A stretch of 64,000 nucleotides of DNA from Amazonocrinis nigriterrae CENA67 (GTDB lineage Bacteria > Cyanobacteriota > Cyanobacteriia > Cyanobacteriales > Nostocaceae). The notes below the pieces were generated by a model. The model saw nothing but the letters and a program-made list of their open reading frames with translations, did not search any database and was not told the DNA's origin. Position numbers and translations under genes: made by a program. The stretch covers positions 223,632-287,631 of the forward strand of contig NZ_JAECZC010000001.1 in NCBI RefSeq assembly GCF_016056305.1, read 5' to 3'. Of the stretch, positions 26,193 to 36,050 are shown one piece after another (the first letter of the stretch is position 1; each line of letters opens with the position of its first letter).

Positions 26193-26738
26193 ATGGGATC
26201 TGAACTATTAAATAAAAAAATGGCAGTTCTTTTCCAAGGCTTAGATGTCGATAAAAACGGATTTGTAGATCGAGAAGACTTTGATCAAATTACTGCTAAT
26301 TTTGCGCGGATACGTGGTTGGGAACCTGGTTCATCTGATTATGAAAATCTGCACAATCAGCTGATATCAATGTGGGAAGATTACTGGATTAATGCCGATA
26401 TTGATAAAGATAACAAAGTTTCTTTAGATGAATGGATTGAAAGTTACAGCCAGCAATACGCTGTAGATCAGGGCTCTTCAGCAGCAGCTTGGCAAAAACC
26501 AATGGCGACTTTGTTTGAAGTAATAGACATCGATGGTGATGAGAAAATTGCTGTAGAAGAATACAAACAGTTGCTCACGGCATTTGGTTTTAACGCCAGT
26601 GGATACGAAGAAATTTTTCAAAAACTCGATACCAACGGTGACGGTTATATCTTCAAACAAGAGTATTTACAGCTGATAAAAGAATTCTGTGGGGAGAATC
26701 CAGAAGCTACTGGGAACTTGTTTTATGGTTATTACTGA
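26193..26738 (+). CDS. EF-hand calcium-binding protein (calerythrin-like)
   Basis: 181 residues with four EF-hand loops at residues 18-29 (DVDKNGFVDRED), 69-80 (DIDKDNKVSLDE), 112-123 (DIDGDEKIAVEE) and 146-157 (DTNGDGYIFKQE). Loops 2-4 end in Glu as expected for calcium; loop 1 ends in Asp, which usually weakens calcium or allows magnesium. No signal peptide, so it is probably a cytosolic calcium buffer or sensor, as known for calerythrin and sarcoplasmic-type bacterial proteins. GTGAGG precedes the ATG. It stands alone. Confidence 0.88.
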   Translation: MGSELLNKKMAVLFQGLDVDKNGFVDREDFDQITANFARIRGWEPGSSDYENLHNQLISMWEDYWINADIDKDNKVSLDEWIESYSQQYAVDQGSSAAAWQKPMATLFEVIDIDGDEKIAVEEYKQLLTAFGFNASGYEEIFQKLDTNGDGYIFKQEYLQLIKEFCGENPEATGNLFYGYY

Positions 26739-26922
26739 TATAGCAAACTGCTGAGTGCTAAGCTCGACTTTATCCATTTTTCCCTTCGGGTTATCACAAG
26801 GGTAGCTCGACTTTATCCAAGACACAAAGCCAAAAGTCGGAGCGGCGGCTGACGCCGATCTGAACTTTTCAAGACAAAGACTTTTCACCCAGTTTCCAGT
26901 CCCCAGCTATATATAGCCGTAC

Positions 26923-26955
26923 AAAAAGCCGGATAACTTTAAAGTTACCCGGTTT
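26923..26955 (-). terminator. Rho-independent terminator of the FBP aldolase gene
   Basis: On the minus strand a CCGGGTAACTTT/AAAGTTATCCGG stem is followed by CTTTTTG. It lies about 75 bases past the aldolase stop. Confidence 0.75.
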
Positions 26956-27030
26956 ATGTATATCAATATTAAAACCCTCTGTCATTGAGGAGCATAGCAA
27001 CGCTTTGCCCCTACTTAATTTTTGACAGAA

Positions 27031-28113
27031 TTAAACTTTAGCAGCTGCTTTAGTAACAACAGCATTCAATTCGCCACTGGCATACTTAGCAGCAAAATCA
27101 TCAATAGAAATTTGCTTAATCTTGCTAGCATTGCCAGCGGTGCCAAATTGCTGATAGCGCTCAACACAAACCTTCTGCATATACTTAATAGAAGGCTTGA
27201 GGAAGTGACGGGGGTCAAATTCCTTGGGAGCTTTTGCTAAAGCTTCACGCACAGCAGCAGTGATTGCTAGGCGGTTGTCGGTGTCAATGTTGACCTTACG
27301 TACACCGCTCTTGATACCTTTTTGGATTTCTTCTACAGGTACACCGTAGGTTTCAGGAATTGCACCACCATATTCGTTAATGAGGGCAATTAAATCTTCT
27401 GGTACAGAAGAGGAACCATGCATTACCAAGTGGGTGTTTGGCAGACGGCGGTGAATTTCTTCAATACGGCTGATTGCCAAAATTTCGCCAGTTGGCTTGC
27501 GAGTAAACTTGTAAGCACCGTGGCTTGTGCCAATAGCAACAGCCAAAGCATCTACTTGGGTTTGCTCTACAAAGTCAACCGCTTGGTCGGGGTCAGTCAG
27601 CAGTTGAGAGTGGTCGAGTGTACCCTCAAAACCATGACCATCTTCAGCTTCACCAGCACCAGTTTCTAAAGAACCCAAACAACCGAGTTCACCTTCGACG
27701 CTGACACCCAAAGAATGAGCTACTTTCACTACTTCACGGGTAACATTGACGTTGTACTCGTAGCTAGCAGGGGTCTTAGCATCAGCTTCCAGTGAACCAT
27801 CCATCATGACGCTGGTAAAGCCATTTTTAATTGCTGAGTAGCAAGTAGAAGGTGCATTACCATGATCTTGGTGCATGGCAATGGGAATCTGAGGATAGGT
27901 TTCTGCTGCTGCCAAAATCAGGTGGCGGAGGAAGTTTTCTCCTGCGTAAGCACGAGCGCCACGAGAAGCTTGCAAAATTACGGGGCTATCTGTATCTACA
28001 GCAGCCTTCAGAATCGCCTGAATCTGTTCCAAATTGTTAACGTTGAAAGCTGGGATGCCGTAACCGTTTTCAGCCGCGTGATCCAGCAGCAGCCGCAATG
28101 GTACAAGCGCCAT
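27031..28113 (-). CDS. fbaA: Class II fructose-1,6-bisphosphate aldolase
   Basis: Zinc-dependent aldolase of glycolysis and the Calvin cycle (fructose-1,6- and, in cyanobacteria, sedoheptulose-1,7-bisphosphate). Visible: zinc and catalytic block [54 protein letters not shown] and [12 protein letters not shown]. 360 residues, the usual CbbA type length. TAGGAGGAC before the ATG is a strong ribosome site. Single-gene unit with its own terminator. Confidence 0.96.
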   Translation of the reverse strand: MALVPLRLLLDHAAENGYGIPAFNVNNLEQIQAILKAAVDTDSPVILQASRGARAYAGENFLRHLILAAAETYPQIPIAMHQDHGNAPSTCYSAIKNGFTSVMMDGSLEADAKTPASYEYNVNVTREVVKVAHSLGVSVEGELGCLGSLETGAGEAEDGHGFEGTLDHSQLLTDPDQAVDFVEQTQVDALAVAIGTSHGAYKFTRKPTGEILAISRIEEIHRRLPNTHLVMHGSSSVPEDLIALINEYGGAIPETYGVPVEEIQKGIKSGVRKVNIDTDNRLAITAAVREALAKAPKEFDPRHFLKPSIKYMQKVCVERYQQFGTAGNASKIKQISIDDFAAKYASGELNAVVTKAAAKV

Positions 28114-28393
28114 AGATAGTCCTCCTAATATGGTTGTCAGCTAGTCAGTGTCAGAGAAGCGTAATAGTTACGCTAAATCTTAAGAGTTTTTTCAACTTAT
28201 AGGAAATTATAACTAGAGTTGTGTGCTTATGTTGAAAAAGTTTACGACAATATTAATATAAATATGCTTTAGAGTTACTTTATACTACTGTACAATGAGC
28301 TACCCTATGTTTAGTCACTCTGGTAGCTATGGATGCAAAATAATTAAAGCGATCGCTCCCCACGCTCCAAAATTTGCTCAATAAGCGATCGCC

Positions 28394-29080
28394 TCACACA
28401 AAAGGCGCTAATCTTTGAACAAATGCTGCATGTTCAGGAGACTGTATACCTGCTTGTAAAACAGTCAATACGCGCTGCATATTCCCTGCTAATAAATCTG
28501 GCACAGCTAACCACAAACCTGGAAAAACCTGACTTTGCAGAATTCCTTCATCAGGTGCTAATTCTAGATACTCACCCTGTTCTAGATAGAACCAGGTCAA
28601 TTTCTGATCGAGGACTTGCCAAACAATATATTCTTTAACTTCATTGCGGCGATAGGCTTGTTTTTTGGCATGGAGGTCAATGGCGACGCTGCTAGCGGCA
28701 ATTTCTACAATTAACTCTGGTGCGCCTTCAATATAATCATCGTTACTCAACCTTGCTTGTCCACCTGCTTCTGGCGCAATGATTAAAATTGCATCTGGTT
28801 GAGGTTCATTATCCAGGTCTAACCTGACAGTCGGTTCAACACCCAACGCCACACCAGGAGTTGAAGCTTCGTAAGTACCGAGCCATCCCACAATCCTACC
28901 ATGCGGCTGACCATGACTTCTAAAACGCAGAGCAGCAGGTATGTAGACAATTCCTTCAATCAATTCGGCTTTTTTCAAGTTAGGCATGGCGTTGTAGCGT
29001 CGCTCAAATTCATAGCGGTTGAGTTTGTCGCCATTTTCCAGAAGGGGAATTGTCCAATTTTGTGGAGGTGTTTTCACCAT
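28394..29080 (-). CDS. Uma2 family putative endonuclease (DUF820)
   Basis: 228 residues with the PD-(D/E)XK-like layout of Uma2/DUF820 proteins: Glu in the AELIEG block, EPQPDAILII (acidic residue), PELIVEIAASS (E-x-A) and KKQAYRRNEVKEYIVW. The family is greatly expanded in filamentous cyanobacteria; nuclease activity is predicted from fold, and the role is unknown. It is divergent from the HicAB pair with only 24-78 bases between starts. Confidence 0.85.
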   Translation of the reverse strand: MVKTPPQNWTIPLLENGDKLNRYEFERRYNAMPNLKKAELIEGIVYIPAALRFRSHGQPHGRIVGWLGTYEASTPGVALGVEPTVRLDLDNEPQPDAILIIAPEAGGQARLSNDDYIEGAPELIVEIAASSVAIDLHAKKQAYRRNEVKEYIVWQVLDQKLTWFYLEQGEYLELAPDEGILQSQVFPGLWLAVPDLLAGNMQRVLTVLQAGIQSPEHAAFVQRLAPFV

Positions 29081-29158
29081 AACGATGGTACTTGGGGTTA
29101 GCCTATGCTTTTAAAAAGCCAGCAAGAAGAACTTTATAACCTGATTATCATAAATATT

Positions 29159-29395
29159 ATGACTAAAAGAGAAAAGCTATGGCAAAAAGCTAAGAGCAGC
29201 CCAGACAATCTGACTTTTGATGAATTTGAAACTCTTCTAAGCCAGAATGGATGGCAATTTAGCCGTCAAAAAGGAAGTCATCGCTTATGGTATTCACCCA
29301 AGGGTCAACCTTTACCGATTCAGCCTCGCAAAGATGGAAAAGCAAAACTCTATCAAATTCAGCAGTTTTTTGAATATCAAGAGGTAGAAGACTAA
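29159..29395 (+). CDS. hicA: HicA family toxin (mRNA interferase)
   Basis: 78 residues. The dsRBD-like HicA fold is recognisable from FDEFETLLSQNGWQFSRQKG, GSHRLWYSPKG (catalytic His) and PIQPRKDGKAKLYQIQQFFE. The family degrades mRNA when freed from HicB. I use the ATG at 29159; an in-frame ATG at 29105 would add 18 residues that lie outside the domain. Its TAA overlaps the ATG of hicB by one base, so the two are translationally coupled. Confidence 0.82.
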   Translation: MTKREKLWQKAKSSPDNLTFDEFETLLSQNGWQFSRQKGSHRLWYSPKGQPLPIQPRKDGKAKLYQIQQFFEYQEVED

Positions 29396-29628
29396 TGCCT
29401 TTAAGTAAAGATGATTTTAATGGTTTTACGATTAATTTGTATGTTGATGAACAAGGAGACTGGCTGGCACATTTTCAAGAAATGCCTAATATATCAGCTT
29501 TTGGTGATACACCTCAACAAGCTTTAGAGGAATTGAAATTAGCTTGGGAATTGGTTAAAGAAGATTATCAAGAAAAGGGGAAAGATATTCCTGTTGCACC
29601 AGCGCGGAATAAATTATTTTCCTTATAG
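29395..29628 (+). CDS. hicB: HicB family antitoxin
   Basis: 77 residues with the degraded RNase H-like HicB fold: LYVDEQGDWLAHFQEMPNIS, then FGDTPQQALEELKLAWELVKEDY. There is no added DNA-binding domain, so autorepression may need another partner or a short C-terminal tail. Coupled to hicA by a TAATG overlap. Toxin-first order is typical of hicAB. Confidence 0.82.
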   Translation: MPLSKDDFNGFTINLYVDEQGDWLAHFQEMPNISAFGDTPQQALEELKLAWELVKEDYQEKGKDIPVAPARNKLFSL

Positions 29629-29716
29629 AGCGATCACCTTCTTAAGCTTCCCATTTACAACAATACTCGCCTCTACTCCACCTTCAAAGCATCAGCTAGC
29701 ATCTTTGATTATTTTA

Positions 29717-29788
29717 TGGGTCGCCCGGGATTCGAACCCGGAACTAATCGGTTAAAAGCCGAGTACTCTACCGTTGAGTTAGCGACCC
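29717..29788 (-). tRNA. tRNA-Lys (anticodon TTT)
   Basis: On the minus strand the acceptor arms GGGTCGC and GCGACCC pair, the T arm carries GGTTCGAATCC, and the anticodon loop CTTTTAA gives TTT. The discriminator base is A and CCA is not encoded. 72 bases, no intron. Confidence 0.95.
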
Positions 29789-29849
29789 TTTCGTTTTCCT
29801 TGGCAACTTTGCCATTATAGCACAAACACTTGTAGTTTTGTAAAGGGGT

Positions 29850-30719
29850 TTAGAAAAAATTTCCCGTTAACCTTACAGATGTCGTGTAGCTAGCCCCTGA
29901 TTCTAACACAGTTAGATGTTCGTCGGTGTTTAAAGAGTTGCGGGGAGCGCTCCAAGGTTCCAAACAGTAGAAATCTTTGCCTTTGAGTGTCCAAAACACC
30001 AAAATGGGGTAGTCGTCGCCGTAGTCTAGAGTCAGCTTGAAATTACGGCTGTTGTCTATTACAGCAGCAGATTTACTGCTTAGCTGCTTAAAAGCAACGT
30101 CAATTTCATCCAGATTAAAATCAAAATTACCGTTAAAAGGATAAATTTCCTTTGTTCTCTGGTCTTGATATTCCTGGGAAGGAATTTCAAACTCTAGCTG
30201 AGTTTTATCAGTTGTCACAAAGTAGGGATGAAAACCGTTAGAAAATGGCAAAGCTGTAGACGAGAGATTTTTATACTGCTGCCGAATTTCTAGGCTATTA
30301 CCTTGGAGTTCGTAAGTGAAAGTTAATTGAAAATCAAAAGGATAAACTGCCCTTGTTTGCTCGTTGCTATTGAGGACGAGGGTAAGGCTAACTTTATCCT
30401 GGGTCACTTGGTCAGTTACTTCCCAAGGTAAATCACGGGCAAAGCCATGTTGTTTAAGAGTGTATTGTTTACCCTTGTAAGTGTAGGTATTGTCTGGTAG
30501 ATTCCCGCAGATCGGAAACAAAATCGGAATCCCACCTCTAACACTCAAATCGGGATTAGCAAAACGTTCAGTATCCAGATAGAGAATTTCTTGCCCTTGG
30601 ATGCGCCAGCGAGTAATAATACCGCCGCGTTCTGGCACTACTTCCAGTTGAGAAGCCGCAGTTTCATCAGAAAGGATGTAGGTTTTGTATTGTTGCTCTT
30701 TGACTGCAATGGTAAACAC
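29850..30719 (-). CDS. Aldose 1-epimerase family protein
   Basis: 289 residues of the galactose-mutarotase superfamily. Seen: VPERGGIITRWRIQGQEILYLD, SVRGGIPILFPICGNLPD, LKQHGFARDLPWEV (catalytic His), SNGFHPYFVT (second His) and LEPWSAPRNSLN. It interconverts sugar anomers; members of this subgroup may act on hexose-6-phosphates. GTG start with AGGACT upstream. It lies downstream of pdhA on the same strand, about 100 bases away, separated by repeats. Confidence 0.88.
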   Translation of the reverse strand: MFTIAVKEQQYKTYILSDETAASQLEVVPERGGIITRWRIQGQEILYLDTERFANPDLSVRGGIPILFPICGNLPDNTYTYKGKQYTLKQHGFARDLPWEVTDQVTQDKVSLTLVLNSNEQTRAVYPFDFQLTFTYELQGNSLEIRQQYKNLSSTALPFSNGFHPYFVTTDKTQLEFEIPSQEYQDQRTKEIYPFNGNFDFNLDEIDVAFKQLSSKSAAVIDNSRNFKLTLDYGDDYPILVFWTLKGKDFYCLEPWSAPRNSLNTDEHLTVLESGASYTTSVRLTGNFF

Positions 30720-30742
30720 AAATTTTAGTCCTAAGTTGAGGG

Positions 30743-30818
30743 AGAGTTAGGAGTTGTCAGTTGTTAGTTGTCAGTTGTCAGTATTAACTCCTAACTCGTA
30801 ACTCCTAACTCCTAACTT
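30743..30818. repeat. GTTAGGA/GTCAGTT heptamer repeats
   Basis: Between pdhA and the aldose epimerase gene: GAGTTAGGAGTTGTCAG and CTCCTAACTC units in opposite orientations that can pair with each other. Confidence 0.75.
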
Positions 30819-30819
30819 T

Positions 30820-31854
30820 TTACTCGTCTTCCGCAAACACAAAGCGATACAATTCGCTGGGGTTTGGTTCAGGGCTACTTTCGGCGAATTTCACCGCATC
30901 GTCGATTACATCCTGAATTTTACGCTCAATCGCCTTGAGTTCATCTTCATCTGCCAGATTTTGCTCTACCAGATAAGCACCCAGCTTTTTAATTGGGTCA
31001 CGAGAAAACCAAAATTCTTTCTCATCTTTGCTTCTGAGTTCATCTGGGTCTGCCAGAGAATGTCCCCGGAAACGATAGGTCAGCGCTTCAATTAATGTCG
31101 GCCCTTCTCCTTTGCGGGCGCGGGCGACTGCTTCTTGAGCCACGGTATGCACTGCTAGCACATCCATTCCATCTACTTCTACGCCCACCATGTTAAACAC
31201 ACTGGCTTTTTTGTAAATCTCTGGCTGAGAAGTTGCCCGTTCGTGAGCCATGCCGATCGCCCACTTATTATTTTCTACCACAAAAATAATTGGCAGTTTC
31301 CATAAAGCTGCCATATTCAAGGTTTCAAAAAACTGACCGTTATTAGCAGCACCATCCCCAAAAAAGCAAGCTGTTACTTGGTCGGCTGTTTCATCTTTTA
31401 ACACTTCTCGGCGGTATTTACTTTGAAAAGCTGCACCAGCCGCTACCGGAATACCTTCAGCGACAAAAGCATAACCACCTAACAACCTATGTTTGGCAGA
31501 AAACATGTGCATGGAACCACCACGTCCTTTGCTACAGCCTGTGGCTTTACCAAATAACTCTGCCATCACTTCTTTTGCTGGTACTCCCGCACTCAAAGCA
31601 TGAACGTGGTCGCGGTAGGTACTAGCTACGAAATCTTCTCCTGGACGCATTGCCTGAATGACACCAGTTGAAACAGCTTCTTGACCGTTGTAAAGATGGA
31701 CAAAACCAAACATTTTGCCTCTGTAGTACATCTCAGCGCATTTATCTTCAAATAAGCGCCCTAGTGTCATGTCCTCGTACAACCGTAACCCTTCTTCTTT
31801 AGTAATCTGGGTGGTGGTAGCATTAAATGTAGGCAACGTCCGTTCTTGAACCAT
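30820..31854 (-). CDS. pdhA: Pyruvate dehydrogenase E1 component, alpha subunit
   Basis: Thiamine-diphosphate-dependent E1 alpha, 344 residues from the ATG at 31854 ([11 protein letters not shown]). Seen: [37 protein letters not shown]-like block [12 protein letters not shown], ThDP motif [12 protein letters not shown]...ENNKWAIG, and [13 protein letters not shown]. The frame is open 49 codons further up but that part has no family resemblance. The beta subunit (pdhB) is not adjacent, as is usual in cyanobacteria. It feeds acetyl-CoA to biosynthesis. Confidence 0.95.
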   Translation of the reverse strand: MVQERTLPTFNATTTQITKEEGLRLYEDMTLGRLFEDKCAEMYYRGKMFGFVHLYNGQEAVSTGVIQAMRPGEDFVASTYRDHVHALSAGVPAKEVMAELFGKATGCSKGRGGSMHMFSAKHRLLGGYAFVAEGIPVAAGAAFQSKYRREVLKDETADQVTACFFGDGAANNGQFFETLNMAALWKLPIIFVVENNKWAIGMAHERATSQPEIYKKASVFNMVGVEVDGMDVLAVHTVAQEAVARARKGEGPTLIEALTYRFRGHSLADPDELRSKDEKEFWFSRDPIKKLGAYLVEQNLADEDELKAIERKIQDVIDDAVKFAESSPEPNPSELYRFVFAEDE

Positions 31855-32652
31855 ATATTTTTTTACTATTCCTGTAGTAAAACTGCAATTTACTATCTCA
31901 AAAAATGGGATGCTCTCACACATTATCTGCTTTTGCCAAGCTTTGAATGTGCTGGAGCCACCAACCTCAGCAAACTTAGATTTATGCGAGTTATGCACCA
32001 AAAAGGATTATGGAGAATAGGCAGGATGAAAAGTGCGAATTTCTGATTTTTCAGACTACCTCAATGAGGCTCTCACCCCAACAGCAACAGTTACTCTGTT
32101 GAGTTTTTCCATTTCCCGCTTTAGTTTATAAGCTATCAAACAGAATATCTCGGTTTCTGCATATCCATGAACAGTTTAGAAGAAATAGACAGAAAAACCC
32201 TTATTCTCTGGGTGGATAGTTGTAATTAAAGTGCAAGTCATGATAGCATCTTGTTCTTTAAGTTATCAAATCTACCCTTGTGGTGTTTCTCTGACCGTGT
32301 AAGCAGGCAGTTATTGAAAATACCATAACTTATACATTGGGTGCTAGTACAACTTCTGTACCACTAACAAAGGTCATTATGGTTTCAAAGATAGTGCTGA
32401 AGGCTTATACCAGTTATTAGCGGCGAAAATACTAAGAATTAAGACAATGTGTCAGCGCTTTCTAGGCGATGACAAAAAGTTAGTACTAAAATATGATTCT
32501 AATTTCGGGAAGAGATAAAACTAATTGTTGCAACGTACACTTTATAGTGTAGGTAACTCACGGTATTATAACCGTTTTATTATGGCACGGTTTTACATGC
32601 CTGGAATGCTCTAGGTTAATTTATGTTGATCACGGTGCAGGGGAAGTAGGCT
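31855..32652. other. Intergenic region between pdhA and zipN
   Basis: About 800 bases of divergent upstream region. No gene, RNA or terminator that I can support. GAGATAAAACTAATTG...CACTTTATAGTG near 32512-32550 contains a short palindrome (CACTTTATAGTG). Confidence 0.55.
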
Positions 32653-34962
32653 GTGCGAATTCCGCTAGATTACTACCGAATTTTAGGACTACCATTAGCG
32701 GCAAGTGATGAACAGTTGCGGCAGGCATACAGCGATCGCATTGTACAATTGCCGCGACGAGAGTATTCAGTAGCAGCTATTTCTTCTCGCAAACAATTAA
32801 TAGAAGAAGCTTACGTGGTTTTATCAGATCCAAAAGAACGTAGCAGTTACGACCAAATTTATCTTGCTCATGCCTATGATCCTGATGGCAATGCTACCAC
32901 CAGGGTAGCATTGGCAGACCGTACTGAAAGCAGCAATAGCGATCCTGACACTCAAAGTCTCAGTATCGACATTGCCCCAGAAGAATTAGTTGGTGCTTTA
33001 TTAGTTCTCCAAGAATTAGGAGAATACGAACTAGTACTAAAACTAGGTTATGGGTACTTATCAAACCAAAACGGTACAGGAGTCGCCAGAACAGACAATA
33101 ATCTGGCAACTGAAGAATTCACTGAAAGTGCTGAGCATCCAGATATTGTACTAACTGTTGCTCTAGCTTGCTTAGAACTAGGCCGTGAGCAATGGCAACA
33201 GGGTCACTATGAAAATGCTGCCGTTTCCTTGGAAACTGGTCAAGAAATGCTAGCTCGTGAAGGCTTGTTCCCTAGTGTACAAGCTGAAATGCAGGCTGAT
33301 CTTTACAAGCTACGACCCTATCGGATTTTAGAATTATTGGCACTGCCTCTAGAAAAGACAGCCGAACGCCGCCAAGGCTTAGAATTATTGCATGGTATTT
33401 TAAGCGATCGCGGTGGCATTGATGGTAGTGGCAATGATGAATCAGGTTTAAATATTGATGATTTTCTGCGCTTTATTCAGCAATTACGTAACCACCTCAC
33501 AGTCGCAGAACAACACAAACTCTTTGAAGCAGAAAGCAGGCGTCCCTCTGCTGTTGCCATCTATTTGGCTGTTTACGCCCTGATAGCACGCGGATTTACC
33601 CAACGTCAACCAGCTTTAATTCGTCAGGCTAAGCAAATGCTTATACATCTGGGCAAGCGCCAAGATGTACATTTAGAACAATCGTTATGCGCGTTATTAC
33701 TAGGACAAACTGAAGAAGCTACTCGTGTTTTAGAACTCAGTCAAGAGTACGAAGTCTTAGTTTATATCCGGGAAAAATCTCAAGACTCTCCCGACTTGCT
33801 CCCAGGGCTGTGTTTATACGCAGAACAATGGTTACAAACTGAAGTATTTCCCCACTTTCGAGATTTGTCTAGGCAGCAAGCTTTACTGAAAGATTACTTT
33901 GCTAACCAACAGGTACAAGCTTATTTAGAAGGCTTACCCACAGACGCTGAAACCACTAATGAGTGGGCTGTCATTAATCGTCAATCTTTTTCCCAACCCC
34001 AGACAAATAGTTACCGTCACCGCAGTTATTCCACTGGCACTACTCAACAATTCCATCAAAATCCAACTTCTGACCCAGAGTTACCAGATACACCAAACTA
34101 TAAAAGACCTGAGTATTCAAACTTTTCCACAAGCAGACCAAATACATCACCAACTCCCTCATCTGCGGGGAGTGCTAAACCAAAAACAACTATGGGGCCG
34201 CTTTCTACTGCTGAACGCACTGCTAGAGCTACTAATCAAAACCTGAATGGCTCAGCCAAATCTTCTCCACCCCGTCCAACCCAAAAGCGAAGAAGGCGAA
34301 AGCCAACTCAAAGCGCTAGTCGGGAAAATCGCCAGCGTTATCAAGAGCAAAGGCGAACCATTGCCAACAGCTTACAAGGAAAAACCCGATTAATTTGGAT
34401 GGGATTTGCTTCTTTGTTGGGTATACTAGTTTTGTGGTTATTAATATCCACAACTTTTGGATGGCTGAAAAATCTGTTGTCGCCTGCACCAGCTTTGCAA
34501 GGTGAACAATTAGCTCTAAAACTGAACCAACCACCAATACCTATTCCTGACAGCAGTAGCGAATTGCAATCACCAGAAGGGCCTCTGACAGCGACGACGG
34601 CAGAAGAAGTGATTGAGACTTGGCTTTCTACCAAAGCTGCCGCTTTAGGCCCCAACCATGAAATTGATGAATTAAAGAATATTTTAACTGGTTCAGCTTT
34701 ATCTCAGTGGCGATTAGTAGCTCAGCAAGATAGGGCAGACAACCGTTATCGCAAGTACAACCACAGCGTCAAGGTGGAATCTCTCAATAATTCTCAGACA
34801 AACTCAGACCACGTAATCGTAGAAGCCACGGTGAAGGAAGCAACACAATTCTATGAAAACGGTCAAAGAAAAAAGTCTTCTGATGAAAGTTTGCGCGTTC
34901 GATATGATTTGATTCGACAGGAAGGTGTGTGGCGCATTCAGAATATGTTAGTTGTCTACTAA
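32653..34962 (+). CDS. zipN: Cell division protein Ftn2/ZipN (ARC6-like)
   Basis: Divisome scaffold that ties FtsZ to the membrane. 769 residues: N-terminal J-like domain (2-70, DYYRILGLPLAASDEQLRQAY) without the HPD motif; alpha-solenoid region (about 110-450, including LRPYRILELLALPLE); Pro/Ser/Gln-rich linker (about 450-575); one membrane segment (about 582-604, IWMGFASLLGILVLWLL); and a C-terminal periplasmic IMS/ARC6 domain (about 650-769, VIETWLSTKAAALGPNHEI). GTG start, with AGGGGAAGTAGG upstream. The organisation matches cyanobacterial Ftn2 and plant ARC6. Confidence 0.95.
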   Translation: MRIPLDYYRILGLPLAASDEQLRQAYSDRIVQLPRREYSVAAISSRKQLIEEAYVVLSDPKERSSYDQIYLAHAYDPDGNATTRVALADRTESSNSDPDTQSLSIDIAPEELVGALLVLQELGEYELVLKLGYGYLSNQNGTGVARTDNNLATEEFTESAEHPDIVLTVALACLELGREQWQQGHYENAAVSLETGQEMLAREGLFPSVQAEMQADLYKLRPYRILELLALPLEKTAERRQGLELLHGILSDRGGIDGSGNDESGLNIDDFLRFIQQLRNHLTVAEQHKLFEAESRRPSAVAIYLAVYALIARGFTQRQPALIRQAKQMLIHLGKRQDVHLEQSLCALLLGQTEEATRVLELSQEYEVLVYIREKSQDSPDLLPGLCLYAEQWLQTEVFPHFRDLSRQQALLKDYFANQQVQAYLEGLPTDAETTNEWAVINRQSFSQPQTNSYRHRSYSTGTTQQFHQNPTSDPELPDTPNYKRPEYSNFSTSRPNTSPTPSSAGSAKPKTTMGPLSTAERTARATNQNLNGSAKSSPPRPTQKRRRRKPTQSASRENRQRYQEQRRTIANSLQGKTRLIWMGFASLLGILVLWLLISTTFGWLKNLLSPAPALQGEQLALKLNQPPIPIPDSSSELQSPEGPLTATTAEEVIETWLSTKAAALGPNHEIDELKNILTGSALSQWRLVAQQDRADNRYRKYNHSVKVESLNNSQTNSDHVIVEATVKEATQFYENGQRKKSSDESLRVRYDLIRQEGVWRIQNMLVVY

Positions 34963-36050
34963 GCTAAGCAAGAGTTTTGAGGCTAAGTTGTCAGTTGTCA
35001 GTTGTGAGGCAGTGGGACGGCTTTGGCGACAGTCGCCCCACTACCGCGAAGCGGTAGCAACGTACTGCTACGCAGAAGCAAGCTACGCGTAGCGTCTCCC
35101 CTTGGGAGAAGGATCGTCAAAACGAGCGTCACCCGTAAAGGTCAGTTGTTGATTGTAACCACAAGTTACTCTGCAATGACCGCTGACTATCACTTTCTAG
35201 CTATTGGCTTAAATCTTCTACTCAATGCAGTGTTCTACTATGCGCTGTTTTGGGAAATACAGGTTTTGTGGGCTTGGCGATCGCTCCTTATCTAATCCAC
35301 ACTCATTTCTCTCAACTGGATTTTACTTTATCATTCTCTCCACTCTGTTATTACTTGTTGCCCTTCCTTTATGGATTCCGGTATTTGGCTCATCCCAAAT
35401 TAAATTGTCATAAAAGCATGACAAATACTCTTGATCCCAGAGTAGCTCCAACCATATATGTTATGAAATCATGACAATTTGATCCCGAAAGGGCTGATAA
35501 ATTCGTGGAACAGGTCAAAAAGTGCCGTCAAACCCCTTGATCCCAACACAGGGTTACTGGTTAATATTTATTTAACAACAAGAACTCCTCCGATCCCAAA
35601 GAAATGCTGATTTTGGCATTAATAAGGAATTGAAAGGGAGTGAACCTCAATTTAAAATCACACTAAAAAACTTCAAATCAGTGAACAGTGAAAAGTCAAA
35701 AATTATCAGGCAAATAGTTGGAATGCTTCACCAGCAACTAACTTCAGACTGATAACTAAATAACTAATAACTGTTAACTGGTAAACGTTAAAAACTGGGC
35801 AAAACCAGGAGTCAGGAATAAGAAATTCATCTGGGGTGGATGACATTATGCATAAGCTATTCGCATTTAAAGTACATATTCAATCGTTAAGCTTGTCATC
35901 AGTCAATAGTCAGTGGTGAATAGCAAATTACTATTGACTAATGACAACTGACACATTTATCAAAAAAGTGTAATTTAGACGCGTATTAGCTCAGCATTCT
36001 TTAAAACCCGGGGATATCATTTACCTTTCAAACTACTGGAGGCCAAATTC
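34963..36050. other. Long intergenic region with repeat block and GATCCC series
   Basis: No supported gene in 1.09 kb. About 35008-35130 is a GC-rich mosaic (CTACCGCGAAGCGGTAGC, GCTACGCGTAGCG palindromes). 35433-35597 holds four GATCCC hexamers at 48-58 base spacing. About 35890-35950 has AGTCAATAGTCAGTGG repeats. Short open frames here are AT-biased or repeat-derived and start without ribosome sites. Confidence 0.6.
35008..35130. repeat. GC-rich palindromic repeat mosaic
   Basis: Consecutive small palindromes (GGCGACAGTCGCC, CTACCGCGAAGCGGTAG, CTACGCGTAG) followed by TCTCCCCTTGGGAGA. It resembles the mosaic at 46870-47400. Confidence 0.75.

Noticed and set aside
29105-29158. Longer N-terminus of HicA
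   Set aside because: The extra 18 residues lie outside the HicA domain, so the internal ATG at 29159 is preferred, though neither start has a clear ribosome site.
32653-32870. Functional DnaJ domain in ZipN
   Set aside because: The fold is J-like but the HPD motif needed to activate DnaK is missing, as is usual in Ftn2/ARC6 proteins.
35023-35474. Short open frames before the DUF4912 gene
   Set aside because: No ribosome site and no recognisable domain; the first begins inside a repeat mosaic. Hydrophobic stretches are common in AT-rich non-coding DNA.
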